From assembly GCA_947561585.1 (NCBI GenBank), contig CANNZV010001145.1, forward strand, positions 1 to 64,000: a DNA stretch of 64,000 bases, given 5' to 3'. The position numbers and the translations under genes are program-made. This DNA comes from Caprella mutica (Eukaryota; Arthropoda; Malacostraca; Amphipoda; Caprellidae). Shown here in pieces: positions 24,631 to 36,127 of the stretch (position 1 is its first letter; each line of letters begins with the position of its first letter). The notes beneath the pieces were generated by a model. The model did not search any database and was not told the origin of the DNA. It worked only from the letters and a program-made list of their open reading frames with translations.

Positions 24631-26494
24631 CCCCAGAAGCATTGCAGTATTGGGCCAACGTAGGGCCATTACGGCAGGCCGTTGAATAAGGTGGTGGGCC
24701 AACGTCAGCAAACAAACCGTGCCAGATCGGGCCATCTCTGTGCCATCGTCGGGCCAATGCCCTTTGCACCGCTGGTCAGCATTGGCCCATGCTGGCATAG
24801 CAACGGCTGACAATGGCTAGCGACAGCATGCCGATGCTAACCACTCTAAAGCAAACTGTAATTTAATTGTTGGGACAGCATTGGCCCATGATGGCATAGT
24901 TACGGCTGACGACGGCATGCCGATGTTAACCGCTCTAAAGCCAACTGTATTTTACTGTTGGCCAGAACTGGCCCATGATGGCATAGCTACGGCTGACGAC
25001 GGCATGCCGATGTTAACCGCTCTAAAGCCAACTGAATTTTACTGTGGGCCAGCACTGGCCCATGATGGCATAGCTATGGCTGACGAAGGCATGCAGTTGC
25101 TAAATGCTCTAGTCCAAACTTGGATTTATTTTTAAAATTAATTTCAATTAGGTAAATAAAAGTAAATATTTTAACCAGACATTTTAATAAATTAAATCAA
25201 CATGGAAATGATAAAATGATAACCAACACAATCCTCTCGATATATAAATAATTAAATCTTTAGAACAAAAAAATATACTCAGTCAATTAAATAGAATAAA
25301 AAGTTTATAGTAGAACTCCTTTATAGTAAACTAGTTATGATTCAGCATGACTATTGAACAGATGAAGTGCCATCAGTTTTAGAAAACTAAAGACTATTTT
25401 TCACAGAATAAAAAAAATCTAAATAAAGCAGGTAAATTGCGGGACACTAACTAACTTCGGCCTCTAACAACAGAAACATCATGGCATCAAAACACTCATT
25501 AAAAACTTAAATTAATGAATTATAACGAGCACTGTGCTTCTTTTGATAGCAATGCAACATTTTACTGTAATTTTGGTTCAGAATGATTTAGAGACGAGAC
25601 TCTCTTGAGAGGGCTGCAATTAAAAATTAAAGAACCGCAATTTAGCTGCGTGACCCTAAGTACTATATTAATCTACAGCATGCTTAGAAGTTAGGAACTC
25701 AGCGCTACAGCCTACCTACAAAATATCATCGACGTCTACTATAAAAAAAAATCGTTTTTTTGAGGATGTATTCAGGATATGATAATATGTTAACTCTCTC
25801 TTCTTCTGTTTAACGAGTTCTTGGTTCGCTCACAAATGCAAGTGTGTAGAACCATGCGCCTCCATATTCAATTATATGTTCCTCAGACCTCAGGTCTAAA
25901 TTCTTGTGAAAATGGCGCCAATTCTCTTCCCTGAAATATAGAATCTTCATTGACGATTTGGTATACAATTCGATTAATTTAATCATGTTATTAATCATTT
26001 CAATTATCAATATACTGTTCAAGTATTATATCATAATATATTAATAAACTACCATTAGTATACTTATATGACAAACACGAATATTATAAATTTGATTACG
26101 CTATAACTTTATCTAAATAAATTTAAAAAATACATTACAATATTAAAATTAATTATTTAGCATCAATTTTTTGTAACACGACAACAATATCACTGATTAA
26201 AAAAGATTCATTTATATACATTTCATGTGGATGCTAGCCAACGTTGGGCCAATGATGGCCAAAGTGTCAATTGGCTATGATCTGGCAGCAAACATGTGGC
26301 CAATGAAGGCTAGGATCGTGTTGGTTAAGCATCAGCAGTCAACATTGGGCCATTGAAGGCTAGGATCGTGTGGGTTAAGCATCGGCAGCCAGCATTGGGC
26401 CAATGCCTCTTAGCACCGGCAAACCATCGCCCGTTGCTACCACTGTTGAGCCAATGGTACCCGTAGTTGGGCCAACCATGCAATGTTTCTTGGG
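24631..26494. mobile_element. TA-flanked non-autonomous element inserted in the RT
   Basis: 1,864 bp, starting CCCCAGAAGCATTGCAG and ending with the inverse CAATGTTTCTTGGG. TA lies on both sides (24629-24630, 26495-26496). Removing the element plus one TA restores the RT phase, so the borders are exact. The left part has four tandem units of 87-99 bp (anchors at 24781, 24880, 24967, 25054) with GGCATGCCGATG and CTCTAAAG blocks. The right part (26224-26480) has ~54-bp units (AAGGCTAGGATCGTG near 26304 and 26357) that resemble the inverse of the left units. The middle is AT-rich without a gene. The 60-84-residue frames over the repeats are not genes. Confidence 0.82.
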
Positions 26495-26496
26495 TA

Positions 26497-27199
26497 AAAG
26501 TCCGTAAGTCTAAATGCCATTTTTCATATAATAAAGCCCAATATCTTGGTTTAATATCGAAAATGGAAATATGTCTCCCTTACATGATAAAGTAAAAGCT
26601 TTAACTAACTAACCCCTCCCTCTATCTAAGAAGTCTCTTAGAAGTTTCTTAGGAATAGTGAGTTTTTATCGGAAATTCATTGTAAACCTAGTGACATTGT
26701 CAGCTCCATTGTCAGACATGTTAAGAAAAACGGTTAAAGAACCCCTCTCTTGGATTGACGAATCTACTAAATGTTTCGAAACTCTTAAACTAACGCTTAC
26801 ATCTGCGCCAGTTTCGAAATTACCAGATTTGACCAGAAAATTTTGTTTGAGAACTGAGGCATCAAATATTGGCATGGGAGCAGTCCTACTCCATTATTGG
26901 GATGACTTGCCTTTCTCTGTTTCATATGCTAGTCGTAAACTTCTACCACGCGAGAAAAACTATTCAACGATAGAGAAAGAGTGCTTGGCGTTGGTTTGGG
27001 GAATTGATAAGTTTAAATATTACTTGCATGGTACATCCTTTATTTTGGAGACTGACCACCAAACCTTGGTTTACCTTAAAAACTTTAAAGGTAATAACGG
27101 CAGGTAAGTACGCTGGGCACTCTCACTCCAACAATACAATTTTACAGTGGTACATATCCCTGGTGATGAAAATCATTATGCTGACTTATTGAGTCGTTA
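26497..27199 (+). pseudogene. Reverse transcriptase thumb/connection and RNase H
   Basis: Picks up with KVRKSKCHFSYNKAQYLG, the RT segment that follows the palm in gypsy elements, then degenerate sequence, then an open frame from 26658. SFYRKFIVNL and APLSDMLRK are the conserved pre-RNase H block. RNase H begins at FCLRTEASNIGMGAVL, where the usual catalytic Asp of TDAS is Glu. The other acidic positions remain: STIEKECLALVWG and FILETDHQTLVYL. The frame breaks at 27105-27107 and the final motif GDENHYADLLSR (to 27197) is in another phase, followed by TAA at 27198. This is the end of the polyprotein, with no integrase after it. Confidence 0.86.
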
Positions 27200-27286
27200 A
27201 CTATGGGTTTTAATGTTTGATGTAAATGTAGCTTGTTTGAATTTATTTCTTGCCCTTGTATACTATTTATCAAAATTATCTTTAAT

Positions 27287-27293
27287 AGGGGGA
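27287..27293 (+). other. Polypurine tract
   Basis: AGGGGGA lies two bases before the 3' LTR, the expected plus-strand primer position. Confidence 0.6.
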
Positions 27294-27295
27294 TG

Positions 27296-28149
27296 TGTCA
27301 GGGCAATAATGCTAATTCTATTGTTTAGTTTTCTTAATTTATTTGCTATTTCATTTTTTGAGTTGTTAAATTTCTTACTTCAAATTTTGGCATTATTTTG
27401 AGTTGCTGTTGATGGTGGATAATTTTGGGTCCTTTCGGTAGGTTAAACATTTCCTTTCTCTGTTCAGTATTTAAATATTTGTTAGATTTAGCTAGTATTT
27501 ATTGATTTGATAATTGTAATGATTTATCTTGATAATTGTTATAATTAATCTTGATGATAATTATACTTTCATATGACTTTAAATTTATTATATACATGTC
27601 ATTCTGTCCCATTTATTTATGTCTCGGTGAGGTTTAACGCAGTTCGCTCACATGTGTAATTCTTTTTCGGCAGTACTGCTGAGTCACTCACTAACCTGAG
27701 ACACTAGTTCGTACTACAGCGCTATTTCCATCTTATGGCTAGACGAGCCTAATATCACTTGAAGTCGAAACATTTTCACTCCTCTTCTGACGGCAGTTAT
27801 TCACACCAAACCTCTGGAGTTGAGTAAGGTGTAAAGTGTATGCCTAAAACTAGCTACACTGTGAAGCAACCAGAATGCAATCCTCTGTATGAGGCAGTCC
27901 TATCTCATCTATTAACTTACTAAAATTTGTTGTCTTTAAAGATTAATTAGTCCTAAATTCAATCCAGAACCCTAACTTCCTCAATTTTACTCTATAATAA
28001 TTAGGAGTCTTCAACTTATAAAATATGTCATCTTTTGTAATTAACTATTTTTCTTAAATTAAAAGTTTAGGATATATAATTTGCCTTTATTTCATTCATT
28101 CATTCGGTCACCCTAGGTGAATCTAAATTTTGAAAATTATGTATTGACA
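27296..28149 (+). repeat. 3' LTR (854 bp)
   Basis: Starts TGTCAGGGCAATAATG and ends GTATTGACA. It carries the ~90-bp segment missing from the 5' LTR (about 27338-27428). By eye the alignable parts differ from the 5' LTR by a few percent. Confidence 0.9.
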
Positions 28150-28154
28150 TTCGA

Positions 28155-28670
28155 TTACAGGGTAATTATAATACGTTCATTGAATATTTTAAACAATTAT
28201 ACTTACATTGAATGCATGAGTAGGTATTCAATTCTTTTTTATTTATCGTAGGCATCTGTGTACTGTGTATAAATATTCGTTTAAGTTAACATAACTTTTC
28301 AGTTCAGTGTATCTAATATTATGTTAATTTGGTTCAAATGATATGTGAAAGACTGTAAACTCAACTCTATATACTTTCAATTTCATCGAAGTCACATAAC
28401 TTGAAATACTTCAGAACTTCTCAAAAACAGCAATATCGGATATTTCTCAGTTTTGAATGTACAGGGTACAGTTCAATGAATGAAAAATAACATCTGATCT
28501 GTTCTAATAACTATTTTGAGTTTGGTAACCTTGTTGACATTCAGAGTCAATCAGACTCCATTCACTAGCGTTGTAAAGAGGATAGTTATTAAAACGGCAG
28601 TTCATATGTCCTTATTTCATATTATCCACAGATTCCATTTTTCGCGATAATAATTGCCACAGAAATACGG
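28155..28670. other. No gene seen
   Basis: Unique-looking AT-rich flank between the LTR element and the Tc1 foldback. Confidence 0.5.
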
Positions 28671-28984
28671 TAGTGGCCAAAATATAATTAAGGGTAGGCA
28701 AGAACAATTTAAAATATCACGTTATTGAAATTTTGTACGTATTTTCATTTAGAGGTTATTCGTATTCCTATGAAATTTCAAAGCATTTGAACAGATATTC
28801 TATCAATAGTTCGATATTTCATCTCAAACAATAATTTTTGCTCTGGTCAAAGTTATGGGTAGCCATCATTAACTTTGAAATATTCCCGGATATTGGTAAT
28901 CAACTTTTAATACTTTGTGAATATTTTTTTTTCTATATCACTTCAATACATCTTCTAAAACAAAATTCTACTAATTTTTCTTGA

Positions 28985-29465
28985 AATGAAGGAGTTATCC
29001 ATCTTCTAATCATCCTCCAGAAATGTCGATAATTCTATCACATTTTTTGTGTTTCTTCTCTGAGTACAGTCTTCAAATATTATCCAAACCATATCAATTC
29101 GATTGAGGTCTAGGTTCTGTGAAGGCAGCTCATTTGAGCATTTTGTTCATCTTCTTATTGGGTCCTAACTTTTTTATCTACCCTTTGTCCTGCATGAAAC
29201 TCGGTGGTTGAGAGTCAGCTGCTTGTTGATAGGGGAGAGTAGTTTTATACTTCTACAATAACTCCTCAGTGCAGAAGAACAATGGAACCAGGTCCAGTAG
29301 AAGAAAAGATCCTTCAAACCATTATATTACCACCTCCAAACTTAACTCTTCTCTTGCACAGTTCAGAGTTAACATTTTCCCTACTTTACTTTTAATTCGT
29401 ACTTTCCCATTAGAACCGAAGATATTTAATAGTCTTTCATTCATCACTAGAATGTAGTTTCAACC
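28985..29465 (-). pseudogene. Tc1-like transposase remnant, minus strand
   Basis: Read on the minus strand with several frame changes. KVRIKSKVGK and VVI.WFEGSFLLLDLVPL resemble the region before the second Asp (VMVWGCFS-like). SFMQDKG marks the second catalytic Asp (FQQDND-like). EPRPQSN corresponds to the SPDLNPIE block, followed by the typical C-terminal stretch EDCTQRRNTKNVIELSTFLE. Stops are frequent. The third catalytic residue cannot be placed with confidence. Confidence 0.6.
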
Positions 29466-29689
29466 ACTGATCAATCGATCAAACGACATGCTCATGACAA
29501 AACTCAAGACTGCAAACCAACTGGTTGCAGTTGAAGCGAAAAAGTAAACCGAAAGAAATTCGACCAGAAGTGTAAAAACTATCTTGCAAATTATTTAGAA
29601 GAATTGCATGATATTCTCATGGCAATGTTTTGGGAAGTCTACCATTCTTCAGTTTGGAATCAATAACTTCATAAAGCTTATACTGAGCT

Positions 29690-29862
29690 GTAATATGTTG
29701 CACAATCCTTTTGAACCTTCATATGGCAATAGAAATCTCTGGCAACGACAAGTGGAGGCTGTACTTAGAGAAGAAACTCAACAAATGTGGGAAAATTGTG
29801 GACATTTTTGGAGGACGAATGGAAGTTGGATAACTCCTTCATTTTGTGCAAAGTTAGTATAA
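29690..29862 (+). pseudogene. Tc1-like transposase C-terminal fragment, plus strand
   Basis: NPFEPSYGNRNLWQRQVEAV matches the SPDLNPIENLW block of Tc1 transposases, with Arg where the catalytic Glu is expected. LREETQQMWENCGHFW follows and is the same stretch as in the inverted remnant at 29.0-29.1 kb. It is the right-arm copy of the C-terminal coding region. Confidence 0.6.
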
Positions 29863-30019
29863 TTTTGTGGCAGAAGATGTATTTAAGTGATATAGCAAAT
29901 AATTATTCATAAAGTATGAAGTTAGTTGCTAGTATCCGGTAATATTCCAAAGTTTATGATGGCTACCCTTAACTTTCGATCAGAGCAAAATTAATAGTTT
30001 GAAGTGAAATATGGAACTA

Positions 30020-30330
30020 CAGGCTGACCCCGATTTAAGTTAACCCCGCTTTTATAACATGACGACTTAGAGCTGATTTGACCCCGATTTTAATTACATC
30101 AATTGCATCGAAAAATTATTTTTAAACAATTTTATTTACTTTGAAGGAATCATAACTAAATATGGTACATAGTATTAGAGTACCATGCAAACGTTCTTTG
30201 ATTTTTGTTAGCAGAAAAGGAAAAGATTGGCGTAACAATACTAAACTTAAAGCGGGGTCTCCCCCGCTTTAAAAACAAATGTCCAAGTTAATGTGAGGTA
30301 CGATGTTTGACTTAAAGCGGGGTCTGTCTG
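30020..30330. mobile_element. Nested TA-flanked MITE (311 bp)
   Basis: The ends are CAGGCTGACCCCGATTTAAG and, inverted, CAGACAGACCCCGCTTTAAG. TA lies at 30018-30019 and 30331-30332. Internal extra copies of ACCCCG/CGGGGT blocks occur at both ends. The left arm of the host foldback provides the empty site: its inverse reads GAAATATCGAACTATTGATA, as does the right arm (GAAATATGGAAC-TA-TTCCTA) once the MITE and one TA are removed. Confidence 0.85.
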
Positions 30331-30497
30331 TATTCCTAGAATGTTTGTCCAAATACTTTGAAATACCATGCGAATAAATATGAGTTCTATTTGAACATAC
30401 GTGCAAAATTTCATTAATGTGTGTTTTGTACTTTTTATAGAATTGAAGATTTAGATAACTGGTTCTTGTCTACACTTATATTTTGGCCACAATTGTA

Positions 30498-31059
30498 TAT
30501 AAACTTTATAATTTTGAATGATTTAAAAACCTGTAACTAGGAATGGTGGATTAACGTATTACATTTATGATTAATTAAATGCTGTAATAAACAAATTATC
30601 CGAACAGTTATACTTCATTAAATAGAGTATATTGAATTTCGTATGTTTGCAATTTATATATTTGATTTTTAGTAACACGTGTAATTAATATTAGTAAAGG
30701 TTGCTCTTGACACAAATTTGACAAATTAAATGAATCTCTCATAATATTCAGTATATATAGATATAAGATGACAAAAGATAACTAATTATAGACATACCAT
30801 AGTTAGAAATATGATATCATTGCCTTCAATAGAACTTCTTTAGATATAAATAATATATTGATCAAAGTTTTTTCTCTCCACAGACCAATAATATAAGAGT
30901 ATTACATTAATGAGTATCTGACAGTATTTCGAGTTTATTATTTCATGATATTGTTCTCCACAGTTTATAGAAATAGCACAAAAGTTGGTAGTTTGTACGT
31001 TTATTGAAACATATATTCAGTAATAACATAGGTTATCTTAGCTATGTTCAAATATATAG
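30498..31059. other. No gene seen
   Basis: AT-rich, no frame and no repeat recognised. Confidence 0.5.
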
Positions 31060-31305
31060 TGACTGGAAAGATGACCACAGTAGAAAGACCACAGGAGAAA
31101 AGTTCACAGTAAAAAGCAGACGGGAAAAAATTACCTCAAGGAAAAAGGACCACAAGGAAAAATTCCCACGAGGAAAAAAACCCACATGTATAAGAGCCCA
31201 CAATTATAAAAGCCCAAAACTGCATAATATATTTGTTCATTGTTTTGATAAGAAGCCGTAATGTGTTATATCTGCTAATTTGTTGTACTGCTCACTTCAC
31301 GATTG
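31060..31305. mobile_element. One-armed foldback remnant, arm motif near GACCACAAGGAAAAA (family G), with family A core
   Basis: 31062-31221 is a degenerate tandem array of 15-16 bp units such as GACCACAAGGAAAAA. It is followed by 31242-31305, whose complementary strand (CAATCGTGAAGTGAGCAGTA, then CAACAAATTAGCAGATATAA) closely matches the core of the family A element at 39241-39285 (CAATCATGAAGTGTGCAGTA, CAACAAGCTAGCGGATACTA). The expected second arm is missing: the sequence stops at the start of the MITE at 31306. The 85-residue frame across the array is not a gene. Confidence 0.6.
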
Positions 31306-31564
31306 TACAGTATAACTCTTCTATAGTGAAAATAAACAAGTGCACAATAAAGTTTACTTCACTATTGAGGAATTAAGTCATTCATAGAAAACTGGCCTTT
31401 TTATGGCAGAATTTACAAATTTATTTTACAAATAAATTGATATCAGAGTGTATTGCATTATAAAGCTGAACAAATGTTTTTAGTCTGCCAAGAATGGCCT
31501 TTAATTTTCTAAAACTAAAAGCCATTTTATGGCAGAAGGGGGAAAATGTGTGCACTATAGAGGC
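31306..31564. mobile_element. MITE of the ACTCCTCTATAGTGAA family, copy 1
   Basis: Starts TACAGTATAACTCTTCTATA and contains CACTATTGAGGAATTAAGTC, AGAAAACTGGCC and TTTTATGGCAGAATTTA. All have close counterparts in the copy at 48773-49020. The right end is near GCACTATAGAGGC. It interrupts the family G/A remnant. Confidence 0.55.
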
Positions 31565-31597
31565 TATTTCCTTACTCACGACTTTACATTCACTATA

Positions 31598-32274
31598 CAG
31601 GGTGGCGACAAAAAAGGATACCCATTTTCAAATTAGTTTATTTTACAAACTATCAAAGCTAAAATTTTTCTAAATACACAGTTTATTCGTTTACTTTTTT
31701 TTGTATCTATTTTGAAAATCTGTAAAGGTTATGACAGAAATTAAACATCCTACAGCGAATTAACAAAATGGAAATAAAAAGGGCTTGCGCGAGGACGAAA
31801 TATAAGAAAAATTAATAAATAAATTATCATTTGAGAGTTGGTATCGGAGCAAAAATTATTCCTTTAATATTAATCAGTTTGCCGATAATTTGTTTCTCCT
31901 GTTCGGAAACATCAAAATGCAGCTTTCAAAAGAGCAATTGGTTTTATTTTGACAAATTATCTAAACACTTGAAGCTTTAAACCAGGTCTACATCATTTTG
32001 AACGCTCTGGTTGGAATACTAATTAAAAAGACCATATTATGGACGAATGTTAATAAGTTCAATACTGTAGAAACCACTTTAAAATTTGAATTAAAAGCGA
32101 TCATATCGCAGGAGAACAGAATGAACACATGAAAACATAAATATTATTTACGAGAGAACCCATTGAGAAACCAAAATATCAATCTGAAAGAACGGACTGG
32201 ACATTATTGAAGACACTTTTCTGAGAAATATGATCCTTTCGAAAATCTATTTTTATTCAATTTCATTATCCCTG
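31598..32274 (+). mobile_element. Internally deleted mariner-like element
   Basis: The left end CAGGGTGGCGACAAAAAAGG follows TA (31596-31597). The right end CATTATCCCTG is followed by TA (32275-32276). Only the outer CAGGG pairs well. The interior keeps the N-terminal coding part of a transposase, and the catalytic domain is gone. Confidence 0.6.
31917..32240 (+). pseudogene. mariner transposase N-terminal (DNA-binding) fragment
   Basis: MQLSKEQLVLF at the start, followed by stops, then KKTILWTNVNKFNTVETTLK (about 32018-32080). The second segment is the pattern of the paired HTH region and linker in arthropod mariner/maT transposases (K-T-I-x-x-N-V-x-K-F-x-x-x-x-T-x-x). ENPLRNQNINL further on fits the second HTH. 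It has numerous stops and no DDE domain. It would have bound the inverted repeats. Confidence 0.6.
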
Positions 32275-32655
32275 TATATTAACTTTTTTTTATCCAAGTA
32301 ACCTATCCACTAGTGATGGCGAAGACCTCAGATGCGTTATAGTGTCGTTGGGACATAAGGGTGAATTTCTTCTTATAATCAGTTAACTTTGACCCTTAGC
32401 TGCTTTGCGAGGTGTGCTAGAATAATTGCCCACACCGAGCTTCGTACTGAATGGCTAAGAGTAATATCTAAAAAATGTTGCTTCTTATTTTTGCTCATAA
32501 AATGAAAATTAGTGAACATTTAATTTGTTAAAATTTATATAAGAGTATTAGTGAGAGCTGGTTCTGGCGCACAAGAGGCTAGATTAGCAAGCAAACTTTT
32601 GAGGGCTATATTAGTAGAGTTAATATAGCTACGGTTAATACAATACAATGAATAT

Positions 32656-33650
32656 TGCACCGACAGTTGGCCCCCGACAATTGGGCACACCGACAATTGG
32701 GCCCAGGACAATTGGGTCCCACGACAATTGGGCCCCGGATAATTGGGCCCACGATTATTGGGCCCCGAAATAATTAAGCATAGAAAAAGATTGGGCAGAA
32801 GACTCAATAGAGAAGTGTTACTTTGTTATTACTAGGGAAGTGACAATATTATCTTTGAAATATGCTTTATATTCTCTAGAAATATGTTTATACATTTTTA
32901 TTTCGATTGATATACTTGTTAAGGTTTATATGTATTAGCAAGCCCCTAGAATCACATTTTGATGATAATCGCATGTTTCAATGTAATGAAAATCTTTGAA
33001 GTATTTAAATGAGTCATATTATTTTGAATCATGTCATATGGATCCAATGTGTAGTGTACATCGTCTGACAAAGACAAATATTTAGTAAAAAATGGGTAAA
33101 TTTTAAAGGTTTTTCGTTACACTGAACTAAGAAAAATTGAACAGTTGTTGGGATAAAATGAGATTATGAGAATACATTTTGTAATAATAATTCATAAAAC
33201 ACTTTAATATTGAACACTGAACAGGTTTCAAAAAATTAACAATTACTTTAATTCAATTTGTATATTCCAATAAATTCAGCATGTATAATATCTACATTCT
33301 TATTTCCTATTGTTTCTTGCTTACATGACCTATCTCAGAACAAAAAATGATTGTAGTTTAAATGAATAATACTAAATATTCATGAAAAGAACATGTTCTA
33401 TTAAGAATATTCATTTTTCATAACGATAATATTTCTTCAAGTAAGGAATATTCTTTATTTTAAATATGATCAAGACTTTATTTTTTATATAAAATGCAAA
33501 TTGTCACAACCCTAGTTATTACAAAGGCAATGGTTTTTAATTAATTAATACATTAAACTCTGAAAAATATACAACCAATTGTCATGGGCCCAATTGTCGG
33601 CGGGCCCAATTGACAGGGCCCAATTGTCTTGGGCCATACTGTGTTCCACA
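32656..33650. mobile_element. Foldback element, arm motif GACAATTGGGCCCAG (family D)
   Basis: The left arm (32660-32775) has seven 15-bp units of the form GACAATTGGGCCCAG. The right arm (33577-33638) has four units in inverse. Symmetry goes on inward: CTTTGTTATTACTAGGG (32821-32837) mirrors CCTAGTTATTACAAAG (33511-33526). The 11-bp direct repeat ACAATGAATAT flanks the element at 32645-32655 and 33651-33661 without mismatch, the best target duplication of the set. No coding sequence. The core is shared with the inner element at 17587-18316. Confidence 0.85.
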
Positions 33651-33661
33651 ACAATGAATAT

Positions 33662-36127
33662 ACACAGAAGTAGACGCAATCTATACGGTATACACTACGA
33701 ATAATCTTCATTTGTTAGACTTTGAAAATATATTTGTGTAATGTGAAAATATGTGATCGGCTATTCATAAAATGGCCCCTCACTATATTAGTTCTGCGTC
33801 AGTTTGTTTGTGCTAGAGCAACCTTTTTCATTCTTTGTACAATGTTACTGAAAAATTACCCCAAAAAAAATTAGTAAAACAAATTGAAATCATCTTAAAT
33901 GTATCTAGACATATTTAATAGATTTAAAATAGATGAAAATATATCTTGCACTGAATAATCTTTTTTTTAAATATCATCTATTAAATATATATAGGCTTTT
34001 GTATTCAAAATCTTCAGATATATCTATCAATGAAGACCAATAAATCCACTCAATCCTCTTCTCACTGATGTTTCCCTATTTTTATTTTTCCTAATTGAGC
34101 AACTACCTAACATCGGGAGATATACGCTCTTCAATAACGATATAATTATATTTTTAATTAGGTTGCACTTGAAGGCCTAATGATCTAATTTTATGGCAAC
34201 ATCAAACTGTGTTTTTTCATGTTAGAGTAACTTATATAATATTCCGACTGTTTATGAAAATGTTGAGGAATATACTTTTTCAAAATAAAAAACTCAAAAT
34301 GATTTTGTTTTTCAAATTATCTATACTTTTTCCTGATGATTTTACCTGTGACTGACACTATTTTAATTTTTTTATTCTAAACTAAGTATATCAAATATCA
34401 AAAGCAGTTTTAAAGAAGTGTATTTAATGATGCAAATTATACGATCTGAAATAAGGTCGTAATTTAATTGTGAGCTTGCTTGGCAGTTTGTATACTGCCT
34501 TTAGGGTAATTGATATCATAAATTCCAAAGAATAGCTACCTTTAACTACAAAATAAACTTCTTATTATGGCCTAATTACGAGTGCAATTTCTAGAGCGAT
34601 AATAAGAGAGCAATTCATTTATTTATTTAATATAGTTTGCAATGAAAAAATGTTTTGGAGGAATAAAAAGTTCGATAAATTCAGATCTGTGTATTGGTAA
34701 TTAGTATTCGAATAGAAAATCAAGTATGAGTGAAACATAAAATATTAAAAACATTTAAAATGTTATTGCTCTAAAACTCTAAAGCAATAATGATTGGCAT
34801 GAAACTTATAAGATCATCATTAACTATCTTCAAGTGAATAGTTTATATTAACTTTGTACATATTTCAATCCATTTTAAATGTCCAAAAAAGAGATAATAA
34901 AAAATAATATTTTTTCCAATATCCCAATCACATGAGAATCAGCTAACACTTAAAATTTGCAACAAATATTAACCGACTGTGATTCACCGTGTAATATTGA
35001 TGTTTGTGTTTAAGATGAATATAGAAATGAAATATATTCACATAGAGTGAAATAAATTATATATAATTAAGATAAGTCATCTTATTAGCTTCGAGTTTGA
35101 ACAGAAGCCTGATATGGTAAATAGACTCATCAATATTTTGTTTAGGATTATGTAGGAAAAGTAACTATGTGCTGGAGAGCAGTGTTTCAACCACTCAATA
35201 GGCGATTCGAAATGAAATACTTTTAAGAGTAATAACATGTAGAACTGCCAAATAATTTCACGAATTTTTGATATCAAATAAGGAATTAGTCCGTTGAATT
35301 TGTGAAATGTGTGAGGTGTTAGATCTGTTATTGTTACTAATGTGTTATCAGTGTATAAATTGGGTTTTGTTTTCCTTTTCTATTTACATTTCTTTCTTTC
35401 CTATATGTTATGGTCACAATAGTTTTAGCCATATCTATTCTAAACATTTTTGTACTTTCTCTCTTCTGAATTCCATTTCTTGAAATAGTTAATTGCTTAT
35501 TAATAGCTTGCTGTTTCATTGAATTTTCCTTACTATCCATTTTTTGTACTTCTTCTCTTCTGAAGTCTCTTGCAATTAGGTTGCTATAATCTTTAGTCAT
35601 AGTTTTATAACCGAACCTTCCATTTTCTTTACTTTGGCACTTCCTTTAAGTCTCATTCATGTGTGCCTCATTGCTCGAACAATGTAACCTCTTATAATTA
35701 AGTTAGTTTGGCGGAATTATTTTTCGTGTTTGTGTGATGATATTACACCTGTTTTAGGATTCGTATATACCTCTGTGTAATTAAATTGTTATATTTTCCA
35801 GTTCACATATACCTATATATATCCATATGTTTAAGAAGATCTGGTAAATTGCTTATATCTCTCGACTACTAAGTTCCATTTTCTATACGTCAAATTACCT
35901 GTAGTGAGTATTGTTTCATGAATAAATAAACATCAATTGACCATATTTATGACTAATTAGGATAATTGCATTTGTTGCTCATAGTGCCTTTTTGTATCTT
36001 TCTCAGATTACTAAATAAAAACTCGGTCCATAGCACTGTTTCATTTCGGAAAGGCAATTCCGAAACAGTAATTACAGAGGCTTCAATGGAATGAGGTATC
36101 AGATGTAAAATTCACTAATCAGTGAAC
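33662..36127. other. AT-rich stretch, no gene seen
   Basis: Short frames at 35077-35277 and 35337-35600 (minus strand) have no recognisable domain. No repeat structure noticed. Confidence 0.5.

Larger units (their letters stand above)
20389..28149 (+). mobile_element. Gypsy-type LTR retrotransposon with copia-like domain order (Gmr1-like), defective
   Basis: A 7.76 kb element with two LTRs in direct orientation, each beginning TGTCA and ending TGACA, and a 5-bp target duplication TTCGA (20384-20388 and 28150-28154). Going rightward, the internal region holds a candidate primer binding site, gag, protease, integrase, reverse transcriptase, RNase H and a polypurine tract. The proteins are of Ty3/gypsy type (HHCC-DDE integrase with a GPY/F-like C-terminus, gypsy-type RT), but integrase comes BEFORE RT, as in Ty1/copia. 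That order defines the Gmr1-like group. No envelope-like frame is seen. Several stops, at least two frameshifts and a 1.9 kb insertion in RT make it inactive. The LTRs differ by a few percent by eye plus a ~90-bp gap. Confidence 0.88.
28673..30495. mobile_element. Foldback made of two inverted Tc1-like 3' halves
   Basis: The ends are inverted: GTGGCCAAAATATAA at the left and, on the complementary strand, GTGGCCAAAATATAAG at the right, with TA next to both (28671-28672, 30496-30497). The left arm (28673 to about 29130) and right arm (about 29700-30495) are inverted copies, and each includes the C-terminal coding part of a Tc1-type transposase. Between them lies further transposase remnant. The right arm is interrupted by a 311-bp MITE at 30020-30330. 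This looks like a head-to-head fusion of two truncated Tc1 copies that kept two outer ends. Confidence 0.72.

Noticed and set aside
24881..25135. 84-residue repeated frame (MAHDGIVTADDGMPML)
   Set aside because: It is translation of the 87-bp tandem units (29 codons) of the inserted element; 87 is a multiple of three. No independent support.
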